Positions 18,290-26,982 are shown, counted from the first letter of the stretch. The stretch: 64,000 bases of DNA from Haloferax prahovense DSM 18310 (GCF_000336815.1 NZ_AOLG01000012.1:143650-207649); one strand, 5' to 3'. The notes: generated from the sequence alone by a model not told the origin. A program made the numbers and translations.

Positions 18290-18676
18290 ATGCGGACGAG
18301 TTTCAACATCCCCGACGAACTGGTCGAGGAGTTCGACCGGGCGTGGCGCGACGAGGGCATCGAAAACCGGTCGCGGGCGGTTCGAGAGGCCATGCAGGAG
18401 TTCATCGAGTCCCACGCCCGGCTCGAAGACGTGTCCGGCGAGGTCGTCGCGCTCGTCGGCTTCGACTACCGCCACCACGACGTGATTCGCGAGCTGCACG
18501 GGGCGCAACACGAGTTTCAGGACGTCATCCTCAACACGAGCCACACCCACCAAGGCGAGTGGTGTCTCGAATCGCTGTTCTGCCGCGGCCCCGCGGAGCG
18601 CGTCCGAGAGCTAACGTACCGACTCCGGGACTTCGACGCGGTCCGCCGGGTGAAGGTGATGGTTATCCGGGAGTGA
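18290..18676 (+). CDS. nikR: NikR-type CopG-family nickel-responsive regulator
   Basis: 128 residues. An N-terminal ribbon-helix-helix (MRTSFNIPDELVEEFDRAWRDEGIENRSRAVREAMQEFI) is followed by an ACT-like metal domain: VALVGFDYRHHDVIRELHGAQHEF and TSHTHQGEWCLESLFCRGPAERV give the His-His-His-Cys nickel site. Length slightly below E. coli NikR. Divergent from a Ni/Co transporter with a palindrome between them, so it is likely a repressor of that gene. Confidence 0.9.
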   Translation: MRTSFNIPDELVEEFDRAWRDEGIENRSRAVREAMQEFIESHARLEDVSGEVVALVGFDYRHHDVIRELHGAQHEFQDVILNTSHTHQGEWCLESLFCRGPAERVRELTYRLRDFDAVRRVKVMVIRE

Positions 18677-18767
18677 CGCGGCGTCGCGTCTCGCCTCGGA
18701 TTAGTCTCGGTTCGAACGCCGTGCGCTGTCGGTGCCGAGTTCGAGTGGGTTGGCCGCGGCGCGCCGA

Positions 18768-18794
18768 GCTACCGATTCTGCCGCTGTTCGGCCT
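18768..18794. repeat. 27-bp direct repeat, left copy (att-like)
   Basis: Identical to 20010-20036. The repeated sequence corresponds to the stop codon and the last eight codons (ending EQRQNR) of the chorismate mutase gene, whose intact copy is the right one. The left copy is therefore a detached gene end, 1,242 bases away, with the acr3-like gene between them. Confidence 0.9.
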
Positions 18795-18898
18795 GTCAAG
18801 TCCCCACTTGGTGTGATAGATTCCGTCTACTTCGCCGCTTCCTGTCTGACACGGGGGAGCGACGATGGTTTACCGGCAACGAACGAATCAGCCAGTAG

Positions 18899-19900
18899 AT
18901 GAACTCGAAGCGGTGGCTCCAACGGCATCAAGTTGCCGTCTATGCAGGCTTCGTTCTCTTGGCCGTCGGAGTCGGCGTCTATCTTCCGAACTCGGCCCCG
19001 CTCTCCGAGTCGCTCATCGACCCGGTACTGGCCGCCCTGCTCTACGTCACGTTCCTCGAAATTCCGTTCGTTCGACTCCGTCGCGCGTTTCGGAACGGGC
19101 GGTTTGTCGCGGCGGCACTGGGTATGAACTTCTTGGTCGTCCCCGTCGTCGTCTGGGGACTCACTCGGTTCCTCCCCCAGCGACCAGTCATCCTCGTGGG
19201 TGCGTTCATGGTGCTTCTGACGCCGTGTATCGACTACGTAATCACCTTCACCGAACTCGCAGGCGGCGACGCCGAGCAGGTTACAGCGACGACCCCGGCC
19301 CTGATGCTCGTCCAACTGTTGTTGCTCCCGTTGTACCTGTGGCTGTTCATGGGTTCGACGGTCGCAGCGGTCATCGAACCGGGGCCGTTCGTCGAGGCGT
19401 TTCTGGTACTCATCGCGCTCCCGTTGACGCTCGCGTGGCTTACCGAAGCGTGGGCGGAACGGTCGTCGAGGGGCGACGCGTGGCAGGAGACGATGGGGTG
19501 GTTACCGGTTCCGATGATGGGCGCGACGTTGTTCGTCGTCATCGCGTCACAGCTTCCCCGGGTGCAGAGTTCGATCGAGCAGATTGCAGTCGTCATTCCG
19601 GTGTACGTCGCCTTCCTCGTCGTCATGTCGATACTCGGACGACTCGCGGCGGGAGTCTTGCAGATGGATGCCGGGGAGGGCAGGGCGCTCGTGTTCACGT
19701 CGGTCACCCGTAACTCGCTGGTCGTCCTCCCACTTGCACTTGCGCTTCCGGCGGGGTACCGACTGGTACCTGCGGTCGTCGTGACGCAGACGCTCGTCGA
19801 ACTGGTCGGGATGGTCACTCTCACGCGAGTCGTCCCGGCGTGGCTCGTCCCGGACTCGCCGAAGCGAATCTCACTTCCCGAGTTGGTGACTCGCGAGTGA
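18899..19900 (+). CDS. Acr3/bile acid:sodium symporter-family transporter (arsenic resistance-like)
   Basis: 333 residues with about ten hydrophobic spans. FLVVPVVVWGLTRFLP and LLTPCIDYVITFTELAGGDAEQVTATTPALMLVQ match the Acr3 arsenite permease pattern in which a cysteine precedes a polar intramembrane helix. It would export arsenite or a related oxyanion. It stands alone between two copies of a 27-bp repeat and looks less GC-rich than its neighbours (for example caacggcatcaagttgccgtc near its start), consistent with acquisition. No ArsR or ArsA gene accompanies it. The BASS superfamily is broad, so another anion is possible. Confidence 0.8.
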   Translation: MNSKRWLQRHQVAVYAGFVLLAVGVGVYLPNSAPLSESLIDPVLAALLYVTFLEIPFVRLRRAFRNGRFVAAALGMNFLVVPVVVWGLTRFLPQRPVILVGAFMVLLTPCIDYVITFTELAGGDAEQVTATTPALMLVQLLLLPLYLWLFMGSTVAAVIEPGPFVEAFLVLIALPLTLAWLTEAWAERSSRGDAWQETMGWLPVPMMGATLFVVIASQLPRVQSSIEQIAVVIPVYVAFLVVMSILGRLAAGVLQMDAGEGRALVFTSVTRNSLVVLPLALALPAGYRLVPAVVVTQTLVELVGMVTLTRVVPAWLVPDSPKRISLPELVTRE

Positions 19901-20009
19901 GGTCCGTGGGTACCGTGTCCTCGTGAACGACCGAGGAACAACAGAACAGCCGCCCAAAGAAGAGTCAACTAACAAAACTCCGATGTGCGGCCTTAGAACC
20001 CCGAAATCG

Positions 20010-20036
20010 GCTACCGATTCTGCCGCTGTTCGGCCT
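20010..20036. repeat. 27-bp direct repeat, right copy (3' end of chorismate mutase)
   Basis: Second copy of the repeat at 18768-18794. It is part of the intact chorismate mutase coding sequence, beginning at its stop codon (20011-20013) plus one base. Confidence 0.9.
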
Positions 20037-20319
20037 TGTTCATCTCGATGAGCAGCCGGAAAATCGCCTTCACGAGGTTCGAGTCGACCTCGAAGTGGGC
20101 CGCGTTCTGCCCGGCGCGCTCCATCACGCGCTCTTCTTGGGACTCGTCGGTCGTCGGCAGGTCCTTCTCGGCTTTGACCTGCGCGACGGTGTCGGCGACG
20201 TAGGTCCGGCGGGCGATGAGTTCGACGATGCCGCGGTCGATATCCTCTATCTCCTCGCGGAGTTCGTCGAGCGACATGTCCTGGAACGGTTCGGCTGCGG
20301 TGTCGGTGTCGTCTGTCAT
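20011..20319 (-). CDS. Chorismate mutase (AroQ class)
   Basis: 102 residues. The helical sequence LDELREEIEDIDRGIVELIARRTYVADTVAQVKAEK contains the Arg, Lys and Glu pattern of AroQ mutases, with the third helix AHFEVDSNLVKAIFRLLIEMNKAEQ. It rearranges chorismate to prephenate, the substrate of TyrA encoded at 11092. Its start overlaps the end of aroK by four bases, so the two are cotranslated. Its last codons are duplicated at 18768-18794. Confidence 0.92.
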   Translation of the reverse strand: MTDDTDTAAEPFQDMSLDELREEIEDIDRGIVELIARRTYVADTVAQVKAEKDLPTTDESQEERVMERAGQNAAHFEVDSNLVKAIFRLLIEMNKAEQRQNR

Positions 20320-21185
20320 TGGATTCGTGCTCCGTCGGTTCGGGTGGTCGTCAGTCGGGTCTCTCCGTCGCGGGCGTCCCACAGTTCTCTGACGCGTTCG
20401 AGGTCGGCGCGGTCGCCGACGGCGACGACGCTCGGGCCGGTCCCGGACAGCGAGACGCCGTCGGCGATGGGCATCGCCTCGACGGCGGGGTCGGTCGGGA
20501 AGTCCAGGGCGGCCGAGAAGGCGAGGCCGTTGACGGTCATCGCCTCGGCGTAGCGGCCTTCGAGCGCGAGGTCGGCGACGAGGTCGGCCATCGGGGCGAC
20601 GTTCTCGCAGCGACTCACGTCGGCGTCGGCGCTGTAGGCGCGCTCGGGGGGCGTCCACACGAGCACGTCCCAGTCGACCTCGTCGCGGACGATGAGTTCG
20701 TCCTCGGTGTTGTCGGTGACGACGACGCCGCCGACCATGGAGGCCGAGGCGTCGTCGAACGCGCCGGTCGCCGTGACGCCGACCTCGCGGGCGGCGCGGA
20801 CGCCCATCCGGCAGGCGTCGAGCCGGGAGATGTCGGCGTCCGGGCCGGGGCCGACCGAGCGACCGAGCGCGGAGAGCGTCGCCAGCACCGTCGCGTTGGC
20901 CGCGGCGCTGGAACTCTTGAGGCCGGCGGCCATCGGCAGGTCGCTTTCGGTCTCGACGGTGCCGCCCTCGCCGTCGCCGAACGCCTCGACCACAAGCTCG
21001 ACGCAGCGCTCGATGAGCCGCGTGTCGGCGTCCGGGGCCTCCGCGATGCTGCCGCGGACCGCGCCGGAATCGTCCAGTTCGACCGACGCGGTGGTCTCCG
21101 CGTCGATGGCGAACGCGGAGCCGGTCGCCGTCGCGAGGGCGTTCAAGACGGTGCCCGCCCCGAGGGCGGTGGCTCGGCCGTGCAT
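20316..21185 (-). CDS. aroK: Archaeal shikimate kinase (GHMP superfamily)
   Basis: 289 residues, the archaeal GHMP-type enzyme unrelated to bacterial AroK. The phosphate-binding MAAGLKSSSAAANATVLA is near residue 85 and the C-terminal GVSLSGTGPSVVAVG closes the nucleotide site. It phosphorylates shikimate before AroA and AroC. The ATG at 21185 starts directly with MHGRATALGAGTVLNALA; the longer frame upstream is not family-like. Cotranscribed with chorismate mutase. Confidence 0.92.
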   Translation of the reverse strand: MHGRATALGAGTVLNALATATGSAFAIDAETTASVELDDSGAVRGSIAEAPDADTRLIERCVELVVEAFGDGEGGTVETESDLPMAAGLKSSSAAANATVLATLSALGRSVGPGPDADISRLDACRMGVRAAREVGVTATGAFDDASASMVGGVVVTDNTEDELIVRDEVDWDVLVWTPPERAYSADADVSRCENVAPMADLVADLALEGRYAEAMTVNGLAFSAALDFPTDPAVEAMPIADGVSLSGTGPSVVAVGDRADLERVRELWDARDGETRLTTTRTDGARIQ

Positions 21186-21342
21186 ACTTGCCGGAGGTCG
21201 GCACATCGTGTTATGTGTGGCGGTCCGTGCCGTTTTCGCCCGTAGGTTCGGGGACCGACGCGGCGGCGGCGCGTTCGATTCCGACGCCAGCGGGTCGACC
21301 CGAGACGCGACGTTTTTGCCGTCCCCGCGGCAACGGTGAGCC

Positions 21343-21771
21343 ATGAGCGCCCGCAGCGACATCGCCCCGAGCACACTCGGCGTCGAACTCCACGACTACG
21401 GCGTCGAAGTGGAGTACATCGACAACCGAACCACGGTCTACCGGGGCGTCCCCGAAGCGGTCACGGGAACGCTCGCCACCGCTCCCGGCAAGGAGGTCCA
21501 CGTTCTCGTCACCGACCCCACCGAGACCGAGGGCGTCATGATGTACGTCAACGACCTCAAGAGCCACGACGACGTGCTCGAATCGAGCGGCGTCGGCCGC
21601 GTCATCCTCGGCGAGGGCGAAGAAGAAGAGCTGTTCCCCGGCGTCCTCGTCCGGCGTGTCCCCGGCCACCGATTCGAAATCGAGGCCGACCCCGCGGTCG
21701 CCCGCGGCCGCGTGTTCGTCTTCGTCGAGGACGACTGGGCCGAGCACTCCTACGAGTTCGTCGCCGAGTGA
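21343..21771 (+). CDS. Uncharacterised haloarchaeal protein (DUF5796-like)
   Basis: 142 residues, soluble and acidic. The sequence reads as a chain of beta strands (VELHDYGVEVEYIDNRTTVYRGVPEAV, HVLVTDPTETEGVMMYVND, HRFEIEADPAVARGRVFVFVEDDWAEHSYEFVAE). From memory it matches a halophile-specific family, DUF5796. Its last base is the first base of the next gene's ATG (TGATG arrangement), so the pair is cotranslated. Function unknown. Confidence 0.75.
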   Translation: MSARSDIAPSTLGVELHDYGVEVEYIDNRTTVYRGVPEAVTGTLATAPGKEVHVLVTDPTETEGVMMYVNDLKSHDDVLESSGVGRVILGEGEEEELFPGVLVRRVPGHRFEIEADPAVARGRVFVFVEDDWAEHSYEFVAE

Positions 21772-22007
21772 TGCTCCGGAAGCGCTGGGAGCCGCTGGAA
21801 AAGCGGACCATCGGAAAGGCCCCGGAAGCCTACGGCTACTACGAACTCGGCGACGCGGACGGCGACCTCGTCGGCCGCGGCGTGGGCGTCCTCCGCGACG
21901 AACTGAAGGAGGCGCTCGCCTATGGCGACGCCGAGCGCGTCCGCTGGGAGCGTGCGACATCGCTGGACCACGCCGAGCGACTCGCAGACGAACACGACCC
22001 GGTGTAG
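21771..22007 (+). CDS. Small uncharacterised protein, faintly GIY-YIG-like
   Basis: 78 residues. AYGYYELGDADGDLVGRGVGVLRDELKEALAYGDAERVRWER has the strand-turn-strand-helix order of a GIY-YIG nuclease core (compare a YELxDxDG...xGxG...LRxRLxxHL pattern), but the Tyr-Ile-Gly is replaced by GRG and no catalytic Glu/Asn follows. It overlaps the upstream gene by one base. Treat as a hypothetical protein. Confidence 0.7.
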   Translation: MLRKRWEPLEKRTIGKAPEAYGYYELGDADGDLVGRGVGVLRDELKEALAYGDAERVRWERATSLDHAERLADEHDPV

Positions 22008-22032
22008 CCGCCCTCGCACCCGCCGCGCGCCG

Positions 22033-22167
22033 CTACTGCAAGTACGACGGACTGTCCGTGTCGCAGTTCTCCTCGTGGGCCTCGGCGTCGGTCTCCACGT
22101 CGAACAGCATCCCGCACTCTTCGCATCGGTACCACGTCACACCGTCTTTCTCCGTCGTGGCAACCAT
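22033..22167 (-). CDS. 44-residue C2HC zinc-finger protein
   Basis: Reads MVATTEKDGVTWYRCEECGM, then LFDVETDAEAHEENCDTDSPSYLQ. CEEC plus HEENC give a compact Cys-Cys-His-Cys zinc site, a common form among haloarchaeal micro-proteins. TATA-like sequence (gtattgttacc in plus orientation) lies just upstream. It is convergent with the gene before it and divergent from cdc48. Role unknown; such proteins are usually regulators or RNA-binding. Confidence 0.75.
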   Translation of the reverse strand: MVATTEKDGVTWYRCEECGMLFDVETDAEAHEENCDTDSPSYLQ

Positions 22168-22245
22168 GCGTATTGTTACCGCGCCGTCCCGGAAAACGGT
22201 TACTCCGGGCGAACCCTCAAGGGTCGAGCGACCGAATCGGGGGGT

Positions 22246-24453
22246 ATGTCAGAAGATGGGGTGACGCTCGTCGTCCGCGCCGCGGAGAAACGCGACGCGG
22301 GCCGCGGCATCGCCCGCCTCCCCGAGGCCGCCCGCCGTGAACTCGGCGTGCTCAGCGGCGAGACGGTCGTCATCGAGGGGTCCCGAGAGACGGTCGCGAA
22401 GATGTGGCCCGCCCGCCCCGGCGCGGCGGCGGGCGAGATGCTCGTCGACGCCGACACGCGGGCCAACGCCGGCGTGAAAATCGGCGACAGCGTCCGCGTC
22501 AGGAAGATAGCCGTCGAGGACGCGCGCTCGGTGACGCTCGCCGGACCCAGCGCCTTCGAGCGGACCAGCGTGGACCGCGAGACCATCGAGGAGGTCGTGA
22601 AGGCGGAGCTTCGGAACCGGCCGCTCCGCGAGGGCGACCGCGTCCGCGTCGAGCGACTCGGCGGGGCCGCCCTCGTCGTCAGCGAGACGAAGCCTGAGGG
22701 CGTGGTCCGCGTCACCGACGCGACGGCGGTCTCCGTGACGGCGACGAGTTCGAAGGGCGCAAGCGAGACCGTCCGCGACGCCGTCAAGAGCGTGACCGGC
22801 GGCGACGGCGGCGACGCCGGGAGCCGCGGCCGGGCGACGGGCGTCACCTACGAGGACATCGGCGGCCTCGACGACGAACTCGACCTCGTCCGCGAGATGA
22901 TAGAGCTCCCGCTGTCCGAACCCGAGGTGTTCGCCCATCTCGGCATCGAGCCGCCGAAGGGCGTCCTCTTACACGGCCCACCGGGCACCGGGAAGACCCT
23001 CATCGCGAAGGCCGTCGCCAACGAGGTCGACGCGAGTTTCACCACGATTTCGGGCCCGGAGGTGCTCTCGAAGTACAAAGGCGAGTCCGAGGAGAAGCTT
23101 CGCGAGGTGTTCCAGTCGGCCCGCGAGAACGCGCCGGCCATCATCTTCTTCGACGAGATAGACTCCATCGCGTCGAAGCGCGACGACGGCGGCGACCTCG
23201 AAAACCGCGTCGTCGGCCAACTGCTGTCGCTCATGGACGGGTTGGACGCCCGCGGCGACGTGGTCGTCATCGGCGCGACGAACCGCGTCGACAGCCTCGA
23301 CCCGGCGCTCCGTCGGGGCGGTCGCTTCGACCGCGAAATCGAAATCGGCGTCCCGAACGAGGCGGGCCGCCGCGAGATTCTCGACGTGCACACCCGGCGG
23401 ATGCCACTCGCCGAGGGCGTGGACATCGACCGACTGGCCTCCCGAACCCACGGCTTCGTCGGTGCCGACCTCGAATCGCTGGCCAAGGAGGCCGCGATGA
23501 CCGCGCTCCGGCGCGTCCGCCGCGAGGGTGGGGGCGGAAGCGGGGACGGTGGCGGGAAGGTCGCCGTCGCGGACATGACCGTCACGCGCGCCGACTTCGA
23601 GTCGGCGATGGCGACGGTCGAACCCTCGGCGATGCGCGAGTACGTCGCCGAACAGCCGACCGAGGGCTTCGAGGGCGTCGGCGGTCTCGACGACGTGAAG
23701 CGGACGCTCGAACGGGCGGTGACGTGGCCGCTGACCTACGCGCCGCTGTTCGAGGCGGCCTCGACCGACCCGCCGACCGGCCTGCTCTTACACGGGCCAC
23801 CGGGGACCGGCAAGACGATGCTCGCCCGCGCCATCGCGGCCGAAAGCGGCGTCAACTTCATCCACGTCGCCGGCCCCGAACTGCTGGACCGCTACGTCGG
23901 CGAGTCCGAGAAGTCCGTCCGCGAGGTGTTCGACCGCGCCCGACAAGCCGCCCCGAGCATCGTCTTCTTCGACGAGATAGACGCTATCGCCACCGACCGC
24001 GACAGCGCCGGGTCGGACTCGGGCGTCACCGAGCGCGTCGTCTCCCAACTCCTGACGGAGATGGACAACGCCGCCGACAACCCGAACCTCGTCGTCCTCG
24101 CGGCGACGAACCGCCGGGACGCGCTCGACCCCGCGCTCCTCCGACCCGGCCGGCTGGAGACCCACGTCGAGGTTCCCGCCCCGGACATCGAGGCACGCCG
24201 CGCCATCCTCGACGTGCACGTCCGCGACAAGCCGCTCGGCACCGACGTGGACCTCGGCGACGTGGCCGCTCACATGGACGGCTACACCGGGGCCGACGTG
24301 GCCGCGGTCTGCCGCGAGGCCGCGCTCCGTGCGATTCAGGACGTGGCCGACGCCTACGAGGGCACCGAGGCGAACGACCACGCCGACGAGGTGCGCATCA
24401 CCCGCGCGCACTTCGATGCGGCGCTGGAATCTGTCTCGCCGACACAGGTCTGA
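22246..24453 (+). CDS. CDC48-family AAA ATPase (VCP-like)
   Basis: 735 residues: N-domain with double-psi barrel (1-190), then two AAA modules. Each has a Walker A GPPGTGKT and a Walker B (FFDEIDSIASKRD and FFDEIDAIATDRD), with an arginine-finger segment after each. It unfolds ubiquitin-like (SAMP)-tagged or other proteins, probably feeding the proteasome. A Gly/Ser-rich linker (GGGSGDGGGK) separates the two modules. Haloarchaea usually have several CDC48 paralogues; the ATG at 22246 is preceded by a small AT-poor gap with no clear leader. Confidence 0.95.
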   Translation: MSEDGVTLVVRAAEKRDAGRGIARLPEAARRELGVLSGETVVIEGSRETVAKMWPARPGAAAGEMLVDADTRANAGVKIGDSVRVRKIAVEDARSVTLAGPSAFERTSVDRETIEEVVKAELRNRPLREGDRVRVERLGGAALVVSETKPEGVVRVTDATAVSVTATSSKGASETVRDAVKSVTGGDGGDAGSRGRATGVTYEDIGGLDDELDLVREMIELPLSEPEVFAHLGIEPPKGVLLHGPPGTGKTLIAKAVANEVDASFTTISGPEVLSKYKGESEEKLREVFQSARENAPAIIFFDEIDSIASKRDDGGDLENRVVGQLLSLMDGLDARGDVVVIGATNRVDSLDPALRRGGRFDREIEIGVPNEAGRREILDVHTRRMPLAEGVDIDRLASRTHGFVGADLESLAKEAAMTALRRVRREGGGGSGDGGGKVAVADMTVTRADFESAMATVEPSAMREYVAEQPTEGFEGVGGLDDVKRTLERAVTWPLTYAPLFEAASTDPPTGLLLHGPPGTGKTMLARAIAAESGVNFIHVAGPELLDRYVGESEKSVREVFDRARQAAPSIVFFDEIDAIATDRDSAGSDSGVTERVVSQLLTEMDNAADNPNLVVLAATNRRDALDPALLRPGRLETHVEVPAPDIEARRAILDVHVRDKPLGTDVDLGDVAAHMDGYTGADVAAVCREAALRAIQDVADAYEGTEANDHADEVRITRAHFDAALESVSPTQV

Positions 24454-24553
24454 CGGGGCCGACCGCCGGAGAACCTCCGTTCCCGCTCACCTGCGAGATT
24501 ATCTCGTTTCGCCGCGTACTGTGTCTCATGTTCACTCGCAACAGAGGTGTGTC

Positions 24554-24871
24554 GTGAACGCGGCGTGGCGGCGGAAGGTCCGCCGAGAGTGGGACGCGCT
24601 CACCGGCGGCCCGCTCTCCGCGACGTGGTGGGTCACGAAAGCCGGCCTTCGAGTCGCGTTCGCCGAGGCCATATTCATGTTCCTCGTGTTGTTGAACAAC
24701 GACGCGGACGCGGTCTCGGCCGTCGCCGACGGCGAGGCATCGGTGTTCTCGCTCGTCGCGGTCGTCCTCGGGTCGCCCGAGTACCTCGCCATCGCGGGTA
24801 TCGTCTTCGCCGTCGCGCTGTTCCTCCCGTTCCTTCCGCGGCGCAACGAGGCGACCAATCGCTGGGAGTAG
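24554..24871 (+). CDS. Small membrane protein (105 residues)
   Basis: Starts at a GTG (VNAAWRRKVRREWDALTGGP). Two hydrophobic segments (FAEAIFMFLVLLNN and PEYLAIAGIVFAVALFLPFLP) and a basic C-terminus (RRNEATNRWE) fit a two-span protein. It lies 100 bases after cdc48, same strand. No family recognised. Confidence 0.7.
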   Translation: MNAAWRRKVRREWDALTGGPLSATWWVTKAGLRVAFAEAIFMFLVLLNNDADAVSAVADGEASVFSLVAVVLGSPEYLAIAGIVFAVALFLPFLPRRNEATNRWE

Positions 24872-24951
24872 GCCGTAGCGCGTGGGAAGAGACGGCCGGC
24901 GACGACCTCGCCCCGAAGTGCCACCGCGAAGTGCCGCAGGGACCGCGCGGT

Positions 24952-25692
24952 TCACGCCAGTCGCGCCCGGTAGTAACTCGACTCGGCGTTCGGGACAGTC
25001 ACCCCGCGCACGTCGAGGCCCGCCTCGGTAGCGACCGCCCGGAGCCGGGCCGGCGAGACGAGAACGAAGTCGAGCATCGGCCCGCGGAGGTCGCCGTACT
25101 CGACGCGGAACGACCGTCGGGCGACGCCTTCCCGCGGGTCCGGCCGGTAGCCGAAAAAGCGCTCGGGGTCGACGCGCGTCGGGTCGTACGAGTCGACGAC
25201 GACTTCGCCGGTGGACGAAACGAGGTCGGCAAACGACGCGAGCAGGTCGGCGAGTCGGTCCAGCGAGCCCGCGAGTCCGACCTGCGTCCCGTTGGCGAGG
25301 ACCGTCTCGAAGCCTCCCGCCGACGGCTCTGACCGACTCGCCCCGACCGGCGGGTCGAACATATCACCGACGACCGCCGCCTCGACGCCGCGCTCGCGGG
25401 CCGCGCGAACCGCGTTCGGGCTCACGTCGAAGGCGACGACCTCGCCGCGCTCCTGTCCGGCGAGAGCGTGCTGGCCCGCGCCGCATCCCACGTCGAGGAC
25501 GGGCGTCCGAAGCGAGTCGACGAACTCGCGCTTCGCGGCGGGCCACCGCTGCGACGGGACGAGATAGTTCTCGTAGATGTGCGCGTCGCCGGCGGTACCA
25601 CGGGCGTCGTCGCCGGCGCGGTAGACGCACGGGGCGCGCAGACAGCCGCGAACCCGGTCCAACATCGCCAGTCCGAGGGCGTCGTCGGGCAT
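24952..25692 (-). CDS. Class I SAM-dependent methyltransferase
   Basis: 246 residues from MPDDALGLAMLDRVRG. Motif I is VLDVGCGAGQHALAGQERG near residue 80, motif II is VVGDMFDPP, and motif III VVVDSYDPTRVDPE. The N-terminal 60 residues (CVYRAGDDARGTAGDAHIYENYLVP) are typical of small halophile methyltransferases of unknown substrate. The frame extends 21 codons further but the sequence upstream contains the TATA-like ctatatttaa, favouring this start. Confidence 0.82.
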   Translation of the reverse strand: MPDDALGLAMLDRVRGCLRAPCVYRAGDDARGTAGDAHIYENYLVPSQRWPAAKREFVDSLRTPVLDVGCGAGQHALAGQERGEVVAFDVSPNAVRAARERGVEAAVVGDMFDPPVGASRSEPSAGGFETVLANGTQVGLAGSLDRLADLLASFADLVSSTGEVVVDSYDPTRVDPERFFGYRPDPREGVARRSFRVEYGDLRGPMLDFVLVSPARLRAVATEAGLDVRGVTVPNAESSYYRARLA

Positions 25693-25770
25693 GACGTGTC
25701 GTTCGTCGCTCTCGTGTAAACTATATTTAATGTGCTGCTGAGTAGCAATCAACATGGTTCGGCGGAAGCG

Positions 25771-26391
25771 TCAGTCCAGTCGGCCCAAGTCGCCGTGTAG
25801 TTCGCGGTTCATCACGTCCGCGACGAACAGTCGGATGCGCTTGCGTAGCTCCGCTTCGGTGTCGTAGGTCTCGACGCGGAGGTCCCAGCGGGCGCGCGCC
25901 GCGCGAATCATCTCGCTCGTGACCGTCGCTTCGTGGACGAAGACGATTCTGTCGCCGTGCGTCTCGGAGAGTCGCTCGAGTATCGACCCCGCCTCCTCGC
26001 CGACGCCGAAGTTGTGGCCGAGAAACGGCAGCACGAACACGGTCGCGTTGCTCGCCTCGGCAAACGCGAGCGACTGCGTGGCGGCGTCCACCTCGTCGGT
26101 GCTGAGGTCCACGTCGACGGCGAGAAAGGCGTTGACACCCGGGTCCGCGCGGAGACTTCCTTGCACCCGTCGGAGGAGCGCGAGCGCGTCGTCGACCTCG
26201 TCCCGCGCGGCGAACAGCTTCCGAATCGGTCCGGGGAGGTCCTCGATGTCGATGGCGGCGAGTTCCTCCTCCGAAAGGACGTAGTTGAGGTTGAACGACT
26301 TGTACGGACCCATCACGTAGACGAGAAACCGGTCGTAGGTCGTTCGCCCGAGCGCCGCCCGTATCTCGTCGCGCGAGATGGCGTCCGTCAT
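25771..26391 (-). CDS. Uncharacterised protein with nucleoside deoxyribosyltransferase-like pattern (DUF7509-like)
   Basis: 206 residues. The first strand VYVMGPYKSFN, the mid-strand NAFLAVDVDLST, the NATVFVLPFLGHNFGVGEEAGSILERL segment and the last strand RIVFVHEAT follow the layout of the nucleoside 2-deoxyribosyltransferase/TIR-like fold, where a Glu in the G-x-x-E-x-G loop is catalytic. This is pattern reading, not a database hit. A TATA-like tatata is about 25 bases upstream of the ATG at 26391, arguing for that start over the GTG two codons earlier. Divergent from an ArsR-like regulator. Confidence 0.65.
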   Translation of the reverse strand: MTDAISRDEIRAALGRTTYDRFLVYVMGPYKSFNLNYVLSEEELAAIDIEDLPGPIRKLFAARDEVDDALALLRRVQGSLRADPGVNAFLAVDVDLSTDEVDAATQSLAFAEASNATVFVLPFLGHNFGVGEEAGSILERLSETHGDRIVFVHEATVTSEMIRAARARWDLRVETYDTEAELRKRIRLFVADVMNRELHGDLGRLD

Positions 26392-26489
26392 GGGCACACG
26401 TACCGCACGTTAGTATATAAAATTCGGATTTTTCAGCGAAGTTCGACTCAAGAACCGTTAACTCGATACGCTCCATCTAGCGAACCGAG

Positions 26490-26891
26490 ATGGCGACGAA
26501 CGACCCGGTCGATTCGGACGGGCTGCCCGAGGACCCCGCCGAGTTGCTGCCGCCGACGAGCGTCCTCACGCTGGACGAGTACCTCGACATGCAGGCGGCA
26601 CTCGGCGACCGGACGCGCTTTACCCTGCTGTACCGACTGGTCCACTTCGGCGAGCGAAGTCCGAAAGCGCTGGCCGAGGCGCTCGACGTGCAGGCGAACA
26701 CGCTCCACTACCACCTCGGTAAACTCGTCGACGCCGGGTTAGTCGAGAAGCGAAAACGGTCGCAAGCCGACGACGAAGGCCTGTTTTCGTACTATCGCGC
26801 CACGTCGCTCGGCTCCGACATCCTCGAACACGGCGTCGAGGAGCTCATCCGGCGCGAGCGCGACTACCGGGACGTCTACGCGTCGGAGTAG
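26490..26891 (+). CDS. ArsR-like winged-helix transcriptional regulator
   Basis: 133 residues. LGDRTRFTLLYRLVHFGERSPKALAEALDVQANTLHYHLGKLVDAGLVEKRKR is a canonical ArsR-type HTH with wing. No metal-binding cysteines are present, so it is not a metal sensor of the classical kind. It is divergent from the NDT-like gene at 25771-26391 with 98 bases between, so regulation of that partner is plausible. Confidence 0.85.
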   Translation: MATNDPVDSDGLPEDPAELLPPTSVLTLDEYLDMQAALGDRTRFTLLYRLVHFGERSPKALAEALDVQANTLHYHLGKLVDAGLVEKRKRSQADDEGLFSYYRATSLGSDILEHGVEELIRRERDYRDVYASE

Positions 26892-26982
26892 CGGCGTCAC
26901 GGACGACCGCCGCGTCTCAGCTCCCACCCGCCCGCTGCCGAAGCCGCCGCCTATTTGGCGCTCGCTCGCGCAGGCTGAAGCG

